Assembly (NCBI GenBank): GCA_000697355.1
Contig: JNEN01000833.1
Span: 248,001 to 312,000 of the forward strand
DNA length: 64,000 nt
From: Syncephalastrum monosporum B8922
Lineage: Eukaryota > Mucoromycota > Mucoromycetes > Mucorales > Syncephalastraceae
Reading direction: 5' to 3'
A program made the position numbers and the translations under genes. Positions 45,237 to 55,500 of this stretch are shown here, piece after piece. A model generated the notes under the pieces. That model made no database searches. It was not told the origin of the DNA and saw only the letters and a program-made list of their open reading frames with translations. Positions within the stretch are counted from its first letter, which is position 1. The number at the start of each line of letters is the position of its first letter.

Positions 45237-47267
45237 TCATTTTATTCTATACTTGACGGGAACGGCCACCGCCGCAGCTGCAGCAATATCGTTTTCTTCA
45301 TCCTCGGTATCGTCGCTGTCATCACCGGTCTCGCCCTGCTCATGTCGGTTCCTCGACACGGCAGCGTATTTGACACGTATCCATTCCTTGAGACCCAGTC
45401 GCTCATCGACTTCGCCCGTGCCTTGCTCTAAAGATGCTCTGAAATCCACAGCTTGCCAGTTGCGCTCCAAGCCGGACGTAAGACGTTTCAGCGAGCGGTC
45501 CCAGGTCACGTCGTGCTCAATCATGTATGCCAGGGCGTCGATGCGTTCGGAAAGGATCTCTGGCTTGGCGAGGCGTTCCATCAGGGTATTGAGCATACTC
45601 TCATACAGCTTCGACAGATACGGCGTCGCCTTGATCTTCTCCCACAGATATGAATGGATCTTCCGATTCTTCGTAAAGTCGCGCCACGATCCCGTCAAAA
45701 GTGACACTTGATCTTCTTCCAAGCCGTTGCCGAACGTGTAGTCAAAGTCCATCGGTATCATGATATACTGTTTGGAATCAGGGTGCTGGTAGATTACAAA
45801 GTTGTTGCCAGCTACAGTAAAATGAGTGTCTGCTTATGCTGCCCTTTCCTTTCTGCTCTCTGCCGACTTACCGTACTGCACTCCATCCCAGTTGCCTGTA
45901 ATAAACTCCAAGGCGAGCTGACGGAGGTAGTGGACCATGTCAAAGTGGGGTGTCCACACGTCCAGTGCGGCAGGCCCGTTCGGGGCACTGGACGGATCGT
46001 AGTCTTCGATATACTTCATGAAGCGAATGAGCGACTTCATTGCGCTGTCAGGTCCATCGCCCTCTATCTTGACCTCATAGGTACGCTTGTCATAGAGTGC
46101 TACATCATCGCCACGATAGCCAAAATTGGCAGCATATGCACCCTTGCCAGCATCCCCCTTGATAAGAGGACCCAGCGTGGCACGTTGGTCACCGTTGTGG
46201 ATCGTCTCGCGTATATAGCTTGAAAGAGGAACAAGAGCATAGCTCGTGAGCAAAACATGAGATAGCTTCTACCAGGCTGACGTCTTACCTGTCTGCTGCA
46301 GGATCGTCCACCAAGAGAAACAGGCCGACAGGGGCATCATTGATGTAGAGTCGGACATAGGCACCCCGTGCAGCAAGGATACCTGATGCGTGGAGCATGT
46401 CGTTATATAGCTTTTCGCGGATCATGGTCGGGTCCGTTGCCTCGGGTCGCAGCTTGAGCTCCCAGCGGCGGTACAGTCCATTGGGTGCGCCGGACTCTGG
46501 TATCGTGATCTTGTATGGCACCTTGGCCCATTCGCGGCTCGAATGCCCACCAACCTTGATCTGCACGTCGTCAAAGTGCTTGATCGAGTCGTAGCTGAGA
46601 ATGAATGAGATAGGTTTCTAACTTGCGTGGACATAGCATACCCAATGTAAGTCATGCTGGCGTGCACCTTTTCGTCCTTCTTTTCGCCTTTCTTTTCGCC
46701 TTTCTGCAACTTGTTTGCGTGCATCCCTTGGACTTCATCTTCATCAGCACGAATATGCAAAGTCGCAATCTGTCCTTCCTCGAACAGCTTGGAGTCGGCA
46801 GGATCACGCTCGTCGTGTTTATTGAAGAACGAATAGACCTGCGGCAATTCGGGTAGGTGCAACCTGTTCCATGAACGGCCATACACCTCGTTATAGGTCT
46901 CATCGGCTGATCTGATGCCCTCTCGTGCGAAGGGCTCAAAGTCAATGATGTTACGGCTACTGGCGTTATCGAGGATGACATATCGGTATTCCCTTGCCCT
47001 TGGGCCCGTGCCGACATACATCATGGGGACCTTTGGGTCGGCCTGCATTGGATATACAATGTCATCAATAGCAATGCCTAGAATGTTGTTTTGGCTGGGG
47101 GGGCTGCCCACCACCTTGTAGGTGATGTCTGCTGCTGCATGCAGTGCTACCGCTTCAGATAAAGTTTAATATGTTGTGAGCTCATACAAGCATGACAAGC
47201 ATATATATGCGATAGTAATACCAAGCAACCCGAAAATGACAGAGAGAAACGAGACACCATACAGCAT
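45237..47267 (-). CDS. CotH-domain secreted/surface protein
   Basis: CotH-family protein (about 600 aa, about five exons). The family, named for bacterial spore coat protein H, is an atypical secreted kinase fold and is expanded in Mucorales, where some members are surface ligands for host cells. A short first exon gives a signal peptide, MLYGVSFLSVIFGLL, joined by an intron to ALHAAADITYKVVG. Core features are IKVGGHSSREWAKVPYKI (near 46550), KLYNDMLHASGILAARGAYV, LFLLVDDPA, LEFITGNWDG, NNFVIYQ and the metal-binding type motif IPMDFDYTFGN. The C-terminus is acidic (GDDSDDTEDEEND) and ends VPVKYRIK, with no hydrophobic GPI signal, so it may be secreted rather than anchored. Whether it has any role in host interaction cannot be judged. 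Confidence 0.85.
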
Positions 47268-47589
47268 GTTCTGCAGGAGACATAATTGGAAAGCACAAGA
47301 ACACGTATATATAAAGCATTTTTTACACGGTCTAGAAAGAAATTCCTTATTGGTCTCTTTTAGAAGACTGCCAAATTTGTTTGGTTTCTTTCAACTTTCA
47401 GGAAATGGAATATACAAACTAGAACTATAAACAAAACGATGGCAAATGGCGTTGAAATACAGGAACATTAAATATTGCACGCGTATGGCTGTGCGTGTGT
47501 GCGTATGTATGTATCTGTGATCTGGCGACAACGGAGTGGCGCAATGTGGTGCGTGCGATGATGTGTCGATAATTAATAATACTCCCTCT

Positions 47590-48681
47590 TTAACCGTACT
47601 TGGGACAGCTCACTTGAGTGAGCTGGTGCGTTCGCATCTCGAGCGCCGTCAATTCCTTGCCGTACACGCAACCGCTGTCGGTACCGAACGTGTTTGTCTC
47701 CAGGTCGAGACCACGAGAAGCGTCGTGGCCGTAATACACGTTCATATTGGGACGGTTGGGTGTCCAGTCCTTCGTCCAGTGTGAACCATCCTTATTGTCC
47801 GCGGTGGGAACGCCTTTATGGATATCACGCATTGTCAATATCGACAGAGGGTCGTTGTCGACCGGATTTTCGATCGTGCCGTCAAGCCCACCATGCACAA
47901 CGACCGAGTTATTCATGGAGGGTAGATCCAGAATCAAAGGGCAGCTCACAAGATAGTCATAATCTTCCTGTGTCATATTCCTGTCATTAAATAATGGCTG
48001 TCAGTGACATATATATATGAACCCTGGCTTGTCTTACTTTGCGACATCAATGTGGTCGTCGCCAAATTTGAGAGGATCTTTCACGTCTCCCTCAGGCATG
48101 ACTGCATCGGCGGGGTGCATGGCATCAATGCCGTACTTGTTCATATATGTCTTGAGTCGAATCACGATATCATCGTGATTGCCACGGACGCACATGGCGC
48201 CCACTTGTTTCGCGTACCGCAGAACGCCAACATTATCAGGTCCACGGTACACAAGATCGCCGGCAAGAATGATCTGGTCTTCGTCCTGGTTGTAACCAAT
48301 TTTCTGCACAAGCTGCTTAAGCTCGTCGGCACAGCCATGTACGTCGCCAATAATGAAAACACGCTTTTTCTGGTCGATTCCGTCGGGTCGTATCATTTGG
48401 GTGATGTTGCCATAACGCGAGATGGCGTTTGCATAGCTTGGCTGACTTGAGGGTGTGTAGACCGTACCGTGGTTAGGCGTACTGCCACTGCTGCCATTGG
48501 TCCCTGCATTGCTGGTTGACTCTTTCTGTTGTTGCTTTTGGCGTGTGACGACAACGGAAGGCACAACCACGACTACGACGACAATGGCAAAGGCGAGTAA
48601 ACCAAGGCCGGTCCAAAGCCATTTCTTGCTAGGGCGTTTAGTTGGTGGTGGTGGTGCTGCTGCTGTCTCGGGGTCAGCCAT
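47590..48681 (-). CDS. Metallophosphatase, Ppn2-like endopolyphosphatase
   Basis: Single-pass membrane metallophosphoesterase like yeast Ppn2, a vacuolar metal-dependent endopolyphosphatase. Two exons: the first from 48681 to about 48037, the second from about 47985 to 47590. A cytosolic Pro/Lys tail (MADPETAAAPPPPTKRPSKK) precedes a transmembrane segment (WTGLGLLAFAIVVVVVVV). The luminal catalytic domain shows GDVHGC, GDLVYRGPDN, GNHDD, VVHGG and YGHDASRGLDL, the complete metal-ligand set. It ends with SGCVYGKELTALEMR and QVSCPKYG, as in Ppn2. Ser/Thr-rich stem residues may be glycosylated. Identity as metallophosphatase is certain; the polyphosphatase assignment rests on resemblance of the membrane topology and the YGHDAS/GxDSGC region. 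Confidence 0.85.
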
Positions 48682-49491
48682 GTGTGCACAGTACGAATGG
48701 AAGAGAGAATCGTTGAGACGGAAGTTGAGTATCGTTTTATATGTCAAACATCGCCACGGGTCGGCAGAATTTTATTATGCGCAATATGACTAAGCTTACG
48801 ATATTCATTTCCGAGGGATATATTGATGCATATAATCTCAATCGCTTGCAGATTACATGTGCATTGTTTTTACGCAGATCTCTCTCTCTCTCTTTTCCTA
48901 TGTTTCACCAAGGCTCAGCATCACGCCGCAAAGGTGTCATACCCCATTGTGTGTATTACAAACAACGTTTGCATTAAGAATCCACCATTGTGGGCAAAGC
49001 CTCCAAAGCCCTTCGAAACCCTATGTACAAAAGGACATGTTTTTACCATTATTAATCGCACTCCGTTTCAATTGATCTGACACCTCGGCATTTCCGGAGG
49101 ACATGCCCGGGTGCCATTATGACTTCAATTATACAAGCTACGGATGCGTAGAGAGGCCTTGTTTGTCAGCTGTGATAAGCATGATCAGGTGAATTATCAA
49201 AAGTGACCTAAAAAATTATCTCTTCTTTCTTCTGCCACATGGTGTCATTGTCTGCAACATCAATTGAAAGAAATGTCGGTTTCAAAAAAAAAAAAAAAAG
49301 GTCTCGGATGAACATTGGCAGCGCTTCCCGGTCTGAAACTAGACTGGTCTCGCGCACCCGCCATACGAATACGCAATATGATACGCACAGCGATACGCGC
49401 GCGCACCCGAAAGGTAAAAGAAGAAGTGAAGTCACCAAAATCTCTGCAGGTTTGTTTTTTATTACATTTCTTCTGGCGGTATACATGATTT
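48682..49491. other. Intergenic between Ppn2-like and AP-1 mu genes
   Basis: About 810 bases; promoter of the Ppn2-like gene and 3' flank of the AP-1 mu gene. It includes a (CT)n tract (about 48881-48897) and an A15 run near 49286. No gene recognised. Confidence 0.4.
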
Positions 49492-51424
49492 TTAGTAGGA
49501 ACTGATTTGTTTGTTTGCTTTGATACTCTCCGGCATTCGCATTTGATAGTCTTGGGAAGGCGGCGTGAGTCCACATGGGGTTGTATCACTTTTTTTTTTC
49601 TTTCAACAGTCTTACCTCCATTCTGGGTAATGTATCGCACCCATGGCAACGCTTGGTATCCACTCTTTTCAACGATCTTGAGGTACCGCACCTGAATACC
49701 GGATACGGTAAAGTAAGGAATCTCGAACTTGATATTGATCGGTGGTCGCTTTTCGGTTTCTTCGGCTACACATACAAAAAGAAGTGAGGGCATAAATAGA
49801 GATGTCGGGCGATCGTATGTTGAGTGGCCGCATTTTACCTGCTTGCACCGACGGCAGACCAAAGTGTGCCCGCATGATAAACTCTTTGCCACCTTGGAAT
49901 TGCTTGATTTTCCAAACGAGGCATGATCGCTCAGGCTTGTACGAGACCGAGCCGCTACTACTCTGCATCGATCGTCAGCGGGCATGTTTGTTTGAGGACT
50001 CGAAAGTTACCTTAAACTTGGGCGTGTCGGCGTCATCGGGCACAGGGACTTCGATTTCTACATTGTTTGCCGTGCTCTTGCGTTTGAATTGGGCCCGTGC
50101 CTTGACAAGATACTCGACACGAGAGCCGGAGTAAGTTTCGACAACAGCCTCAACCCAAATTAGCGGCTTAACGCTCGTCTGCAGGCGGTAACTCATCAAT
50201 TCAAAGTCGCCATCGGGCGGGATAAAGCTGATTGTTCGGTCGTTCTCAAAGCGCGACAGACGCACGCACTGATGGAATTTGACGTCTTCCATTTCAATCG
50301 CCTTGGCCGAGTTGTTTGCTGCATGATGCATACGCTTCAGTCATCACTTTTTCTTTCCCTTTTTACTTTTTTTTTTTTTTTTGCTTTGCCTGTCCGTCGT
50401 TCTTACCTCGACCGGTGGCTTCAAACATGACCTTATCGTTCAGGCCCAACCGTAATTCGGGCATGCCGGAGAGGTAGCACCGCATCTTGACTGCACCCAG
50501 CACTTCGCTTCGCAGCACATTGCCATTTGCATTGACCTATATTTGCCAACGGAATTCAGAGAGGAAAAGGTCAAAAAGGTTAAACAAAGCATGAAACCTG
50601 AAGGCCACGTTTTTTTTTACACGGCCATGTTTCGGCTGGACTTACCAACAAATTCACGCTTTCGATGACGTCCAGGAACACTTCATTCTTCTTATACTTG
50701 ATGCCCTCTGAGCGCCACGAGACGGCATTGGTGACGGCCATCGGAGGACGGACCTGAACCTCGAGCTTGTACGCGTCTTGAGTAATATATCTATGGGAGA
50801 AGAATAAGAAGACATGGTTTGGATGCCCGAGGTGTGTACTGACTCTTGCAGAATCTTGGTCTCGGTTGTCTGGGGGTAACCGAAATCCATCATTTCATCA
50901 AGGAGCTCATAGACAATGACAAAGTTGTCTCGGATGGACTCTTCTTCGAGTTCTTTGAAATACTCGGAGAAGACCTGGGTCAGCTTGTGTAGATAAAGCA
51001 TGATGGATGCCGCATTTGTGTTCTTTCTCGTCATGGCCAGGACTATCCGGGAATCAGTATCATTAAGTCGTCGTTCGGCCCATCCGCTTACGATAGAGGT
51101 TGCTATGCTTGAGGTAGAGATAGTTGATGCCCTCGTGGGTGAAGCAAGGCAGAGGGACCTGCTCATCCTCTGCTTCGGAAATCTATGAGTGTCCGGGGGA
51201 GGATTGGCAGGTTAGAAGCAGGTGATGGGCGCATTCGGGCGAGGCATTACCAAGGGCATGAACTTCTCGACTGCGCTCATGGGGATGTCGCCTCTGTAGT
51301 TTCGGGAAATCAAGACTTTCCCCTTGAGGTCGAGAATGAAGACTATCGAGTGGTTCGAAGGATATGAGCAGACAGTTCATGGAGTTCCACCGAGCGTGGA
51401 GATAGAATCACCTGCAGAGGCCAT
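49492..51424 (-). CDS. APM1: AP-1 clathrin adaptor complex subunit mu
   Basis: Medium chain of the AP-1 clathrin adaptor, which recognises YxxPhi cargo signals at the trans-Golgi network and endosomes. About nine exons. A four-codon first exon (MASA) is followed by VFILDLKGKVLISRNYRGDIP, HEGINYLYLKHSNLY, LAMTRKNTNAASIMLYLHKL and EEESIRDNFVIVYELLDEMMDFGYPQ, all diagnostic of mu1. The C-terminal homology domain has WRSEGIKYKKNEVFLDVIE, MRCYLSGMPELRLGLNDK, FHQCVRLSRFENDRTISFIPPDGDFELM, KFEIPYFTVSGIQVRYLKI and ends YRYI-type WVRYITQNG plus a short extra tail (DYQMRMPESIKANKQISSY). Orthologues often stop at about DYQLRT, so the tail is slightly long. Divergent from PRCC with about 240 bases between starts. 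Confidence 0.93.
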
Positions 51425-51472
51425 GGTAGCTGTCTGATGAGGAGGAGTAGGATAGACGGGAGTGGAGTGCTG

Positions 51473-51493
51473 CAGAGAGAGAGAGAGAGAGAC
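51473..51493. repeat. (GA)n microsatellite between AP-1 mu and PRCC
   Basis: GA repeat in the roughly 240-base shared upstream region of the divergent AP-1 mu and PRCC genes. GA/CT tracts of this kind are common in fungal promoters. Confidence 0.75.
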
Positions 51494-51667
51494 AGAAGAA
51501 GCACTGGAGATGCCACAGACAGAACGAGTCGATACGCGCTCTTCCACCAAAAAAGAACACCTTGCAGAAGAGGCAACGATCGCCCGCTACACGTCCAACT
51601 CAGTATCGGAGAGCCAAATTCGCTGCCATTTGCACACCTCACTCTCTTCCTGTTTCAACCCTAGATC

Positions 51668-53001
51668 ATGTCACTCGTAGCCGATTACAGCGATTCGGAC
51701 TCGGACCATTCCGACAACGAGAGTCCACAGCCTCAGGTCAAAGCACCCTCACCCAGACCTGCTCCGAAAAGACCTGCTGCCGGCGGTGGTCTGAGTGCAT
51801 TGCTTCCACCGCCAAAGAAGAAGCAGACAGCCTCGAAACCAGTGTTTTACGTCGATCTGCCCTCCAAGGCCTCAGACGACGAAGAGGACGACGAGGACGA
51901 GCTGCAGAGGAAGAAGCGCCTCAAGCGATCGACGTCGAGTGGGCCTTCGTCAGATATCGCAGATTTGCTGCCCGCCCCAAAACGGTCTCTCAATCCGTTT
52001 GCCAAACCCAAGAGTACCGAGGATAAACCCGCACCGACGGCGAGACGCCCGATCAAAGTCATGGCCGCGGCCGACGTACCAGACGATAATGCGGATGACA
52101 TTGAAGGTGAGCCTCTTTTCCTTATCTAAGCTTTACATCGCATGGCTTCCACGTGCGGCACTCCTTTTTTTTTCTTTTCTTTTCTTTTTTGCTCTTGGCT
52201 CTAATTCCAAGCTATTAGATGCCGAACCTTATGCATCGATTACATCACATGACATACCCTCTACGACGACGGCTGCTGCTGCTCCCTCCTCTGCCTCTAC
52301 ATATGCCACCGCTGCTGATGCTTATGCTTATCATGACTATGATCCCAATGCCATGTACTCTGCTCACACCGACCCCACCGCGTATTACCAATACTGGCAG
52401 CAGCACCAGCAAGAAGAACAGCAGCAGCAGACAGCGACCGACCAGGAGATTGACGAGGAAGTGGTATGACTGATTGGGAAGCTCGGTATTATACAAGGCA
52501 TGATCTCACTATCGATGTGTCTGTGTGTATGCAGGTCGCCCAATTAGGCGGTCGGAGCCGTGCCAAAGGAGCAAGCATCCAAATCAAATCGGTCAATCAG
52601 GCAGACATCTTGCCTACCGAGGAGTGGCGAGCGCATGCGAACTCCTTGGCGCCCCCACAGCTCGTGAATGCTCCAAACGTAAGCACCTTATTTGCTACTC
52701 CAGATCTTATCTCCACGTGGGATGCCACGTTTATGCCGCCTGACAGAAGCAAAATACTGATCTCGCACGTTCTATCTCTGTCTCTCTCTGTCTTTTCTTT
52801 TTTAGCTTACGGCCAATAATCTTCAAAAGAAAAAGAACAACATCATGGCCCTGGCTGCACAGGCCCAGACTATGCAGGAACAGCTGGAGGATCAGTATGC
52901 CAACAGCCGGAGGGCGCAACAAGAAAGCCGCAGAAAATATGGCAAGTTTATCATGGCTCTTCACCGCATAACACATCACTCATCCTACCTTAGGCTTCTA
53001 G
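51668..53001 (+). CDS. PRCC-like nuclear protein
   Basis: Homologue of PRCC (proline-rich, mitotic-checkpoint/pre-mRNA-splicing associated nuclear protein). The start MSLVADYSDSDSDHSDNE is the family-typical acidic beginning. It is followed by LSALLPPPKK, KKKQTASKPVFYVDLPSK, acidic DDEEDDEDELQRKK and LLPAPKRSLNPFAKPK. The middle exon is Ala/Tyr/Gln-rich (AYYQYWQQHQQEEQ). The conserved end VNQADILPTEEW is followed, after short introns, by NNLQKKKNNIMALAAQAQ and SRRAQQESRRKYGF. The last intron (52942-52993) is GC-AG (TATG|GCAAGT). The final exon adds only eight bases, GC TTC TAG, supplying the invariant Phe. That exact match to the PRCC C-terminus supports the model. Confidence 0.82.
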
Positions 53002-53166
53002 CCCGTTGTGTTTTGAATAATAAAAGGTGCGACTATAAAACGTGGGCGTGCAACAATATCCACCTTGTTTCCTCGGTCGTTTCCTCTTTGTTTATTCTCT
53101 CTCTACCTCGCTCTTTTCTTTTTCTTTCTTTTTCTTTCTTTTCTCTCTCTTGCTCCTTTGCCCATC

Positions 53167-54093
53167 ATGGCCTTCCTGAAGCGCCTGTCCTTGATTGCCG
53201 ACTACACCATGCCACCATCTCCTAGCAAGAAATCGTCCAAGGCACCCACCCCTGAGCCTGCTAACACAGCTGCACCCGCCTTCACCAACAGCAACAGCGA
53301 CAGTCGAAGTGGTACCCATATTCGGCTTGTACCTCATGTCGGCTATGGTGCCGCATGCTATGTCTTTGACGTGATCGATCGGGTGCTTTATGAGAAGCGA
53401 ATCCTTAAGCTGGGCCGCTACAACAACGTCCGTCATGCCCACCCGGAGCGCTTGTCTTTCAAGACCAAGGTCGTCAGTCGCTGTCATGCAGAGCTGTGGA
53501 TGGATGAAGGCAAAGTCTATATCCGCGATACAGGCTCCTCGAGCGGCACGTTTGTCAACCGTGTGCGGCTCTCCCTTTCAGGAGCGCGAAGCTCATCGCC
53601 TTATGAAGTCAAGGACGGCGATCTAATTCAGCTTGGGGTAGACTATCAGGGCGGTGCTGAGCCACACTACCGCGCGGTGCGTATGCGCCTTGAAGTTGTC
53701 CAGGATATGGCGCCCAAAGAGCGTGACACTGCCGCTTTTGAAAAATCGACTTTTCGCAACCTTCAACAAATGGTCCACCAGGAAGACTCAGTCGCCGACG
53801 AATGCTGCATCTGTCTGAACGCGATGACCGCGTCACAGGCTCTTTTTCATGCTCCTTGCTCTCACATGTATCATTACAAATGCATGCGTCCTTTACTCGA
53901 TAAGCATTTTCCCGCGTTCGCTTGTCCGCTTTGCCGTGTCTATTCTAACCTCGACGCCTCCGTGGATGAGGACGTCAAGTTTGAGACACTCGAAGGAGAA
54001 AGCATGACCTCGACTTCCTTCCCGGATCCCATGATGCCAGCCGCGTACACTAAACTGAATATCGAGGCCATAACCCTCGGCCAAGTGCGCTAA
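53167..54093 (+). CDS. FHA-RING E3 ubiquitin ligase (Dma1/Chfr-like)
   Basis: Ubiquitin ligase of the Dma1/Dma2/CHFR group, which monitors mitosis, spindle position and septin/cytokinesis events. Single exon, 308 aa. The FHA domain (about residues 55-160) has LGR, SRCHAEL and DTGSSSGTFVN, the phosphothreonine-binding loops. The RING (about 213-256) reads CCICL...CSHMYHYKCM...CPLCR. The linker NLQQMVHQEDSVADE is family-like. The start at 53167 is the first ATG in frame; a second Met at residue 15 (MPPSPSKK) is an alternative. It lies only about 165 bases downstream of PRCC. The leader is very pyrimidine-rich (53095-53160). Intact and confident as FHA-RING. Confidence 0.92.
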   Translation: MAFLKRLSLIADYTMPPSPSKKSSKAPTPEPANTAAPAFTNSNSDSRSGTHIRLVPHVGYGAACYVFDVIDRVLYEKRILKLGRYNNVRHAHPERLSFKTKVVSRCHAELWMDEGKVYIRDTGSSSGTFVNRVRLSLSGARSSSPYEVKDGDLIQLGVDYQGGAEPHYRAVRMRLEVVQDMAPKERDTAAFEKSTFRNLQQMVHQEDSVADECCICLNAMTASQALFHAPCSHMYHYKCMRPLLDKHFPAFACPLCRVYSNLDASVDEDVKFETLEGESMTSTSFPDPMMPAAYTKLNIEAITLGQVR

Positions 54094-55500
54094 AACACTT
54101 TCTGTGTTATTTCTGTAAATAAGTGCCAGCCATGTCATCTTTTCTGTACTACTTTTTTAAAGCATGTCACAACATTAGAGCATACTCATAGACGATCATC
54201 CCATTATAGAACAGCATAGATATATAGATACAGTACTGAAAAGATGAATTAGCATCAGTTACTTCTTTGTATCCTTACATATTTAGTAGTTTCAGTGAAA
54301 ACTTGCTGAATGTATCCTCTTTTTCTTGCTTTGTTAGCAACATGACTTGGCTTACATCCATGTTCCGGAAGAATATCTTTGACTGCGTCCTGCTTCCACA
54401 AATTACCCATGTGCCATATAAGAATGTGGTGCGAAAAAGGAAAAAAAGTTGCATATGTACTGGTGTAGCTTTTTGCCACAAGGTAGTAAAAAGCTCAACC
54501 ACATATGCATTACAAAGCTAATTGGCAGACAGAGAAAATAGCGCTCCACTCTGTATGACAAGCGAACCGCGTACGCACTCATGAGTTCGTGGCTAATGAT
54601 AAGGCAAATAAGCATTCCATCGAGAGCTGTTTTCGTACGCATAAGAGCGACCGCGCAAAATAGACTCATTCAAGTAGTCAATGCAAGTGAAACCATATTC
54701 TATGATTTGCATTTCGTCGCGCATTCATGCTTTTAATTCTATCCCGCACAACGACCCTGCCACGATGGCCTCCTTTTATCAGCACACGGAATCCATGCGG
54801 TCTGTGTCTAGTTTACTGTATGTCGCTCTATGGAATGACCTGCTTTTGACCAAATCAACCAATATGTACAGAGGAGGTACAACTCCAAAGACCACCGGTC
54901 ATACCATCCACATGGGACCCAGCGCTATCCAGGCTTACGGTCAGATTAGGAGGTGGTGCTCCCAATTAACACTGTTCGTATTGCGGTCGAGATTCTCCTC
55001 TTTGCCCATGTCTATCAGAAAGCGTGATTATGGAGCAAAAAGAGCAAAGGCTCGGATGATGATGCTGAAAAGGCTTCGGCAGATGGTCCAGACTACGAGC
55101 ACACTTTTACCGAAGACCCGTACGTCTGAGAACAGCCCATAGACCTGGCTTAACTCTGCTACTTTTCTCAGATACGCTAAGTGTATATCATTAGTATTTC
55201 TATTACGTGCCGATTCTCTCCGGAACAATGAGACACTGTGTTTGTTATTTGTATGCAATGAAAAGAACGCGGAAAAAAAAAAAGAAAGAGAAGCTATCAG
55301 CTATCGGCTGTGCATTGTTCTTTGTAAAGCCTAAATTGGTAAATGCAAAGCGGAGCATGAAAACGAGAACAAAAAAAAAAGTTGTGGCGGCGACAGTGAA
55401 TGAAAGCCGAGATCTCGTTGACAACCTTTCTCATCGATCGCGAGTGTGCATTACGCGCAGACAGAAAGTTTACACGCCACATGTCCAATTTGCTCGTACC
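54094..55500. other. Intergenic, 1.4 kb, possible gene remnant
   Basis: No gene I can support. On the plus strand at 54760-55140 several frames look partly coding. One holds MASFYQHTESMRS and a possible intron (GTATGT...TACAG). Another holds VRIAVEILLFAHVYQ and a charged tail SKKSKGSDDDAEK, but is interrupted by TAG and TGA. No family recognised. The A-rich runs at 55273 and 55371 and the stretch up to 55500 are the likely leader of the ZZZ3 gene. Confidence 0.4.

Noticed and set aside
55047..55049. Selenocysteine reading of an in-frame TGA in the 54.8-55.1 kb frame
   Set aside because: Some early-branching fungi use selenocysteine, but the same frame also has a TAG upstream, no SECIS-like hairpin was evident and no selenoprotein family matches.
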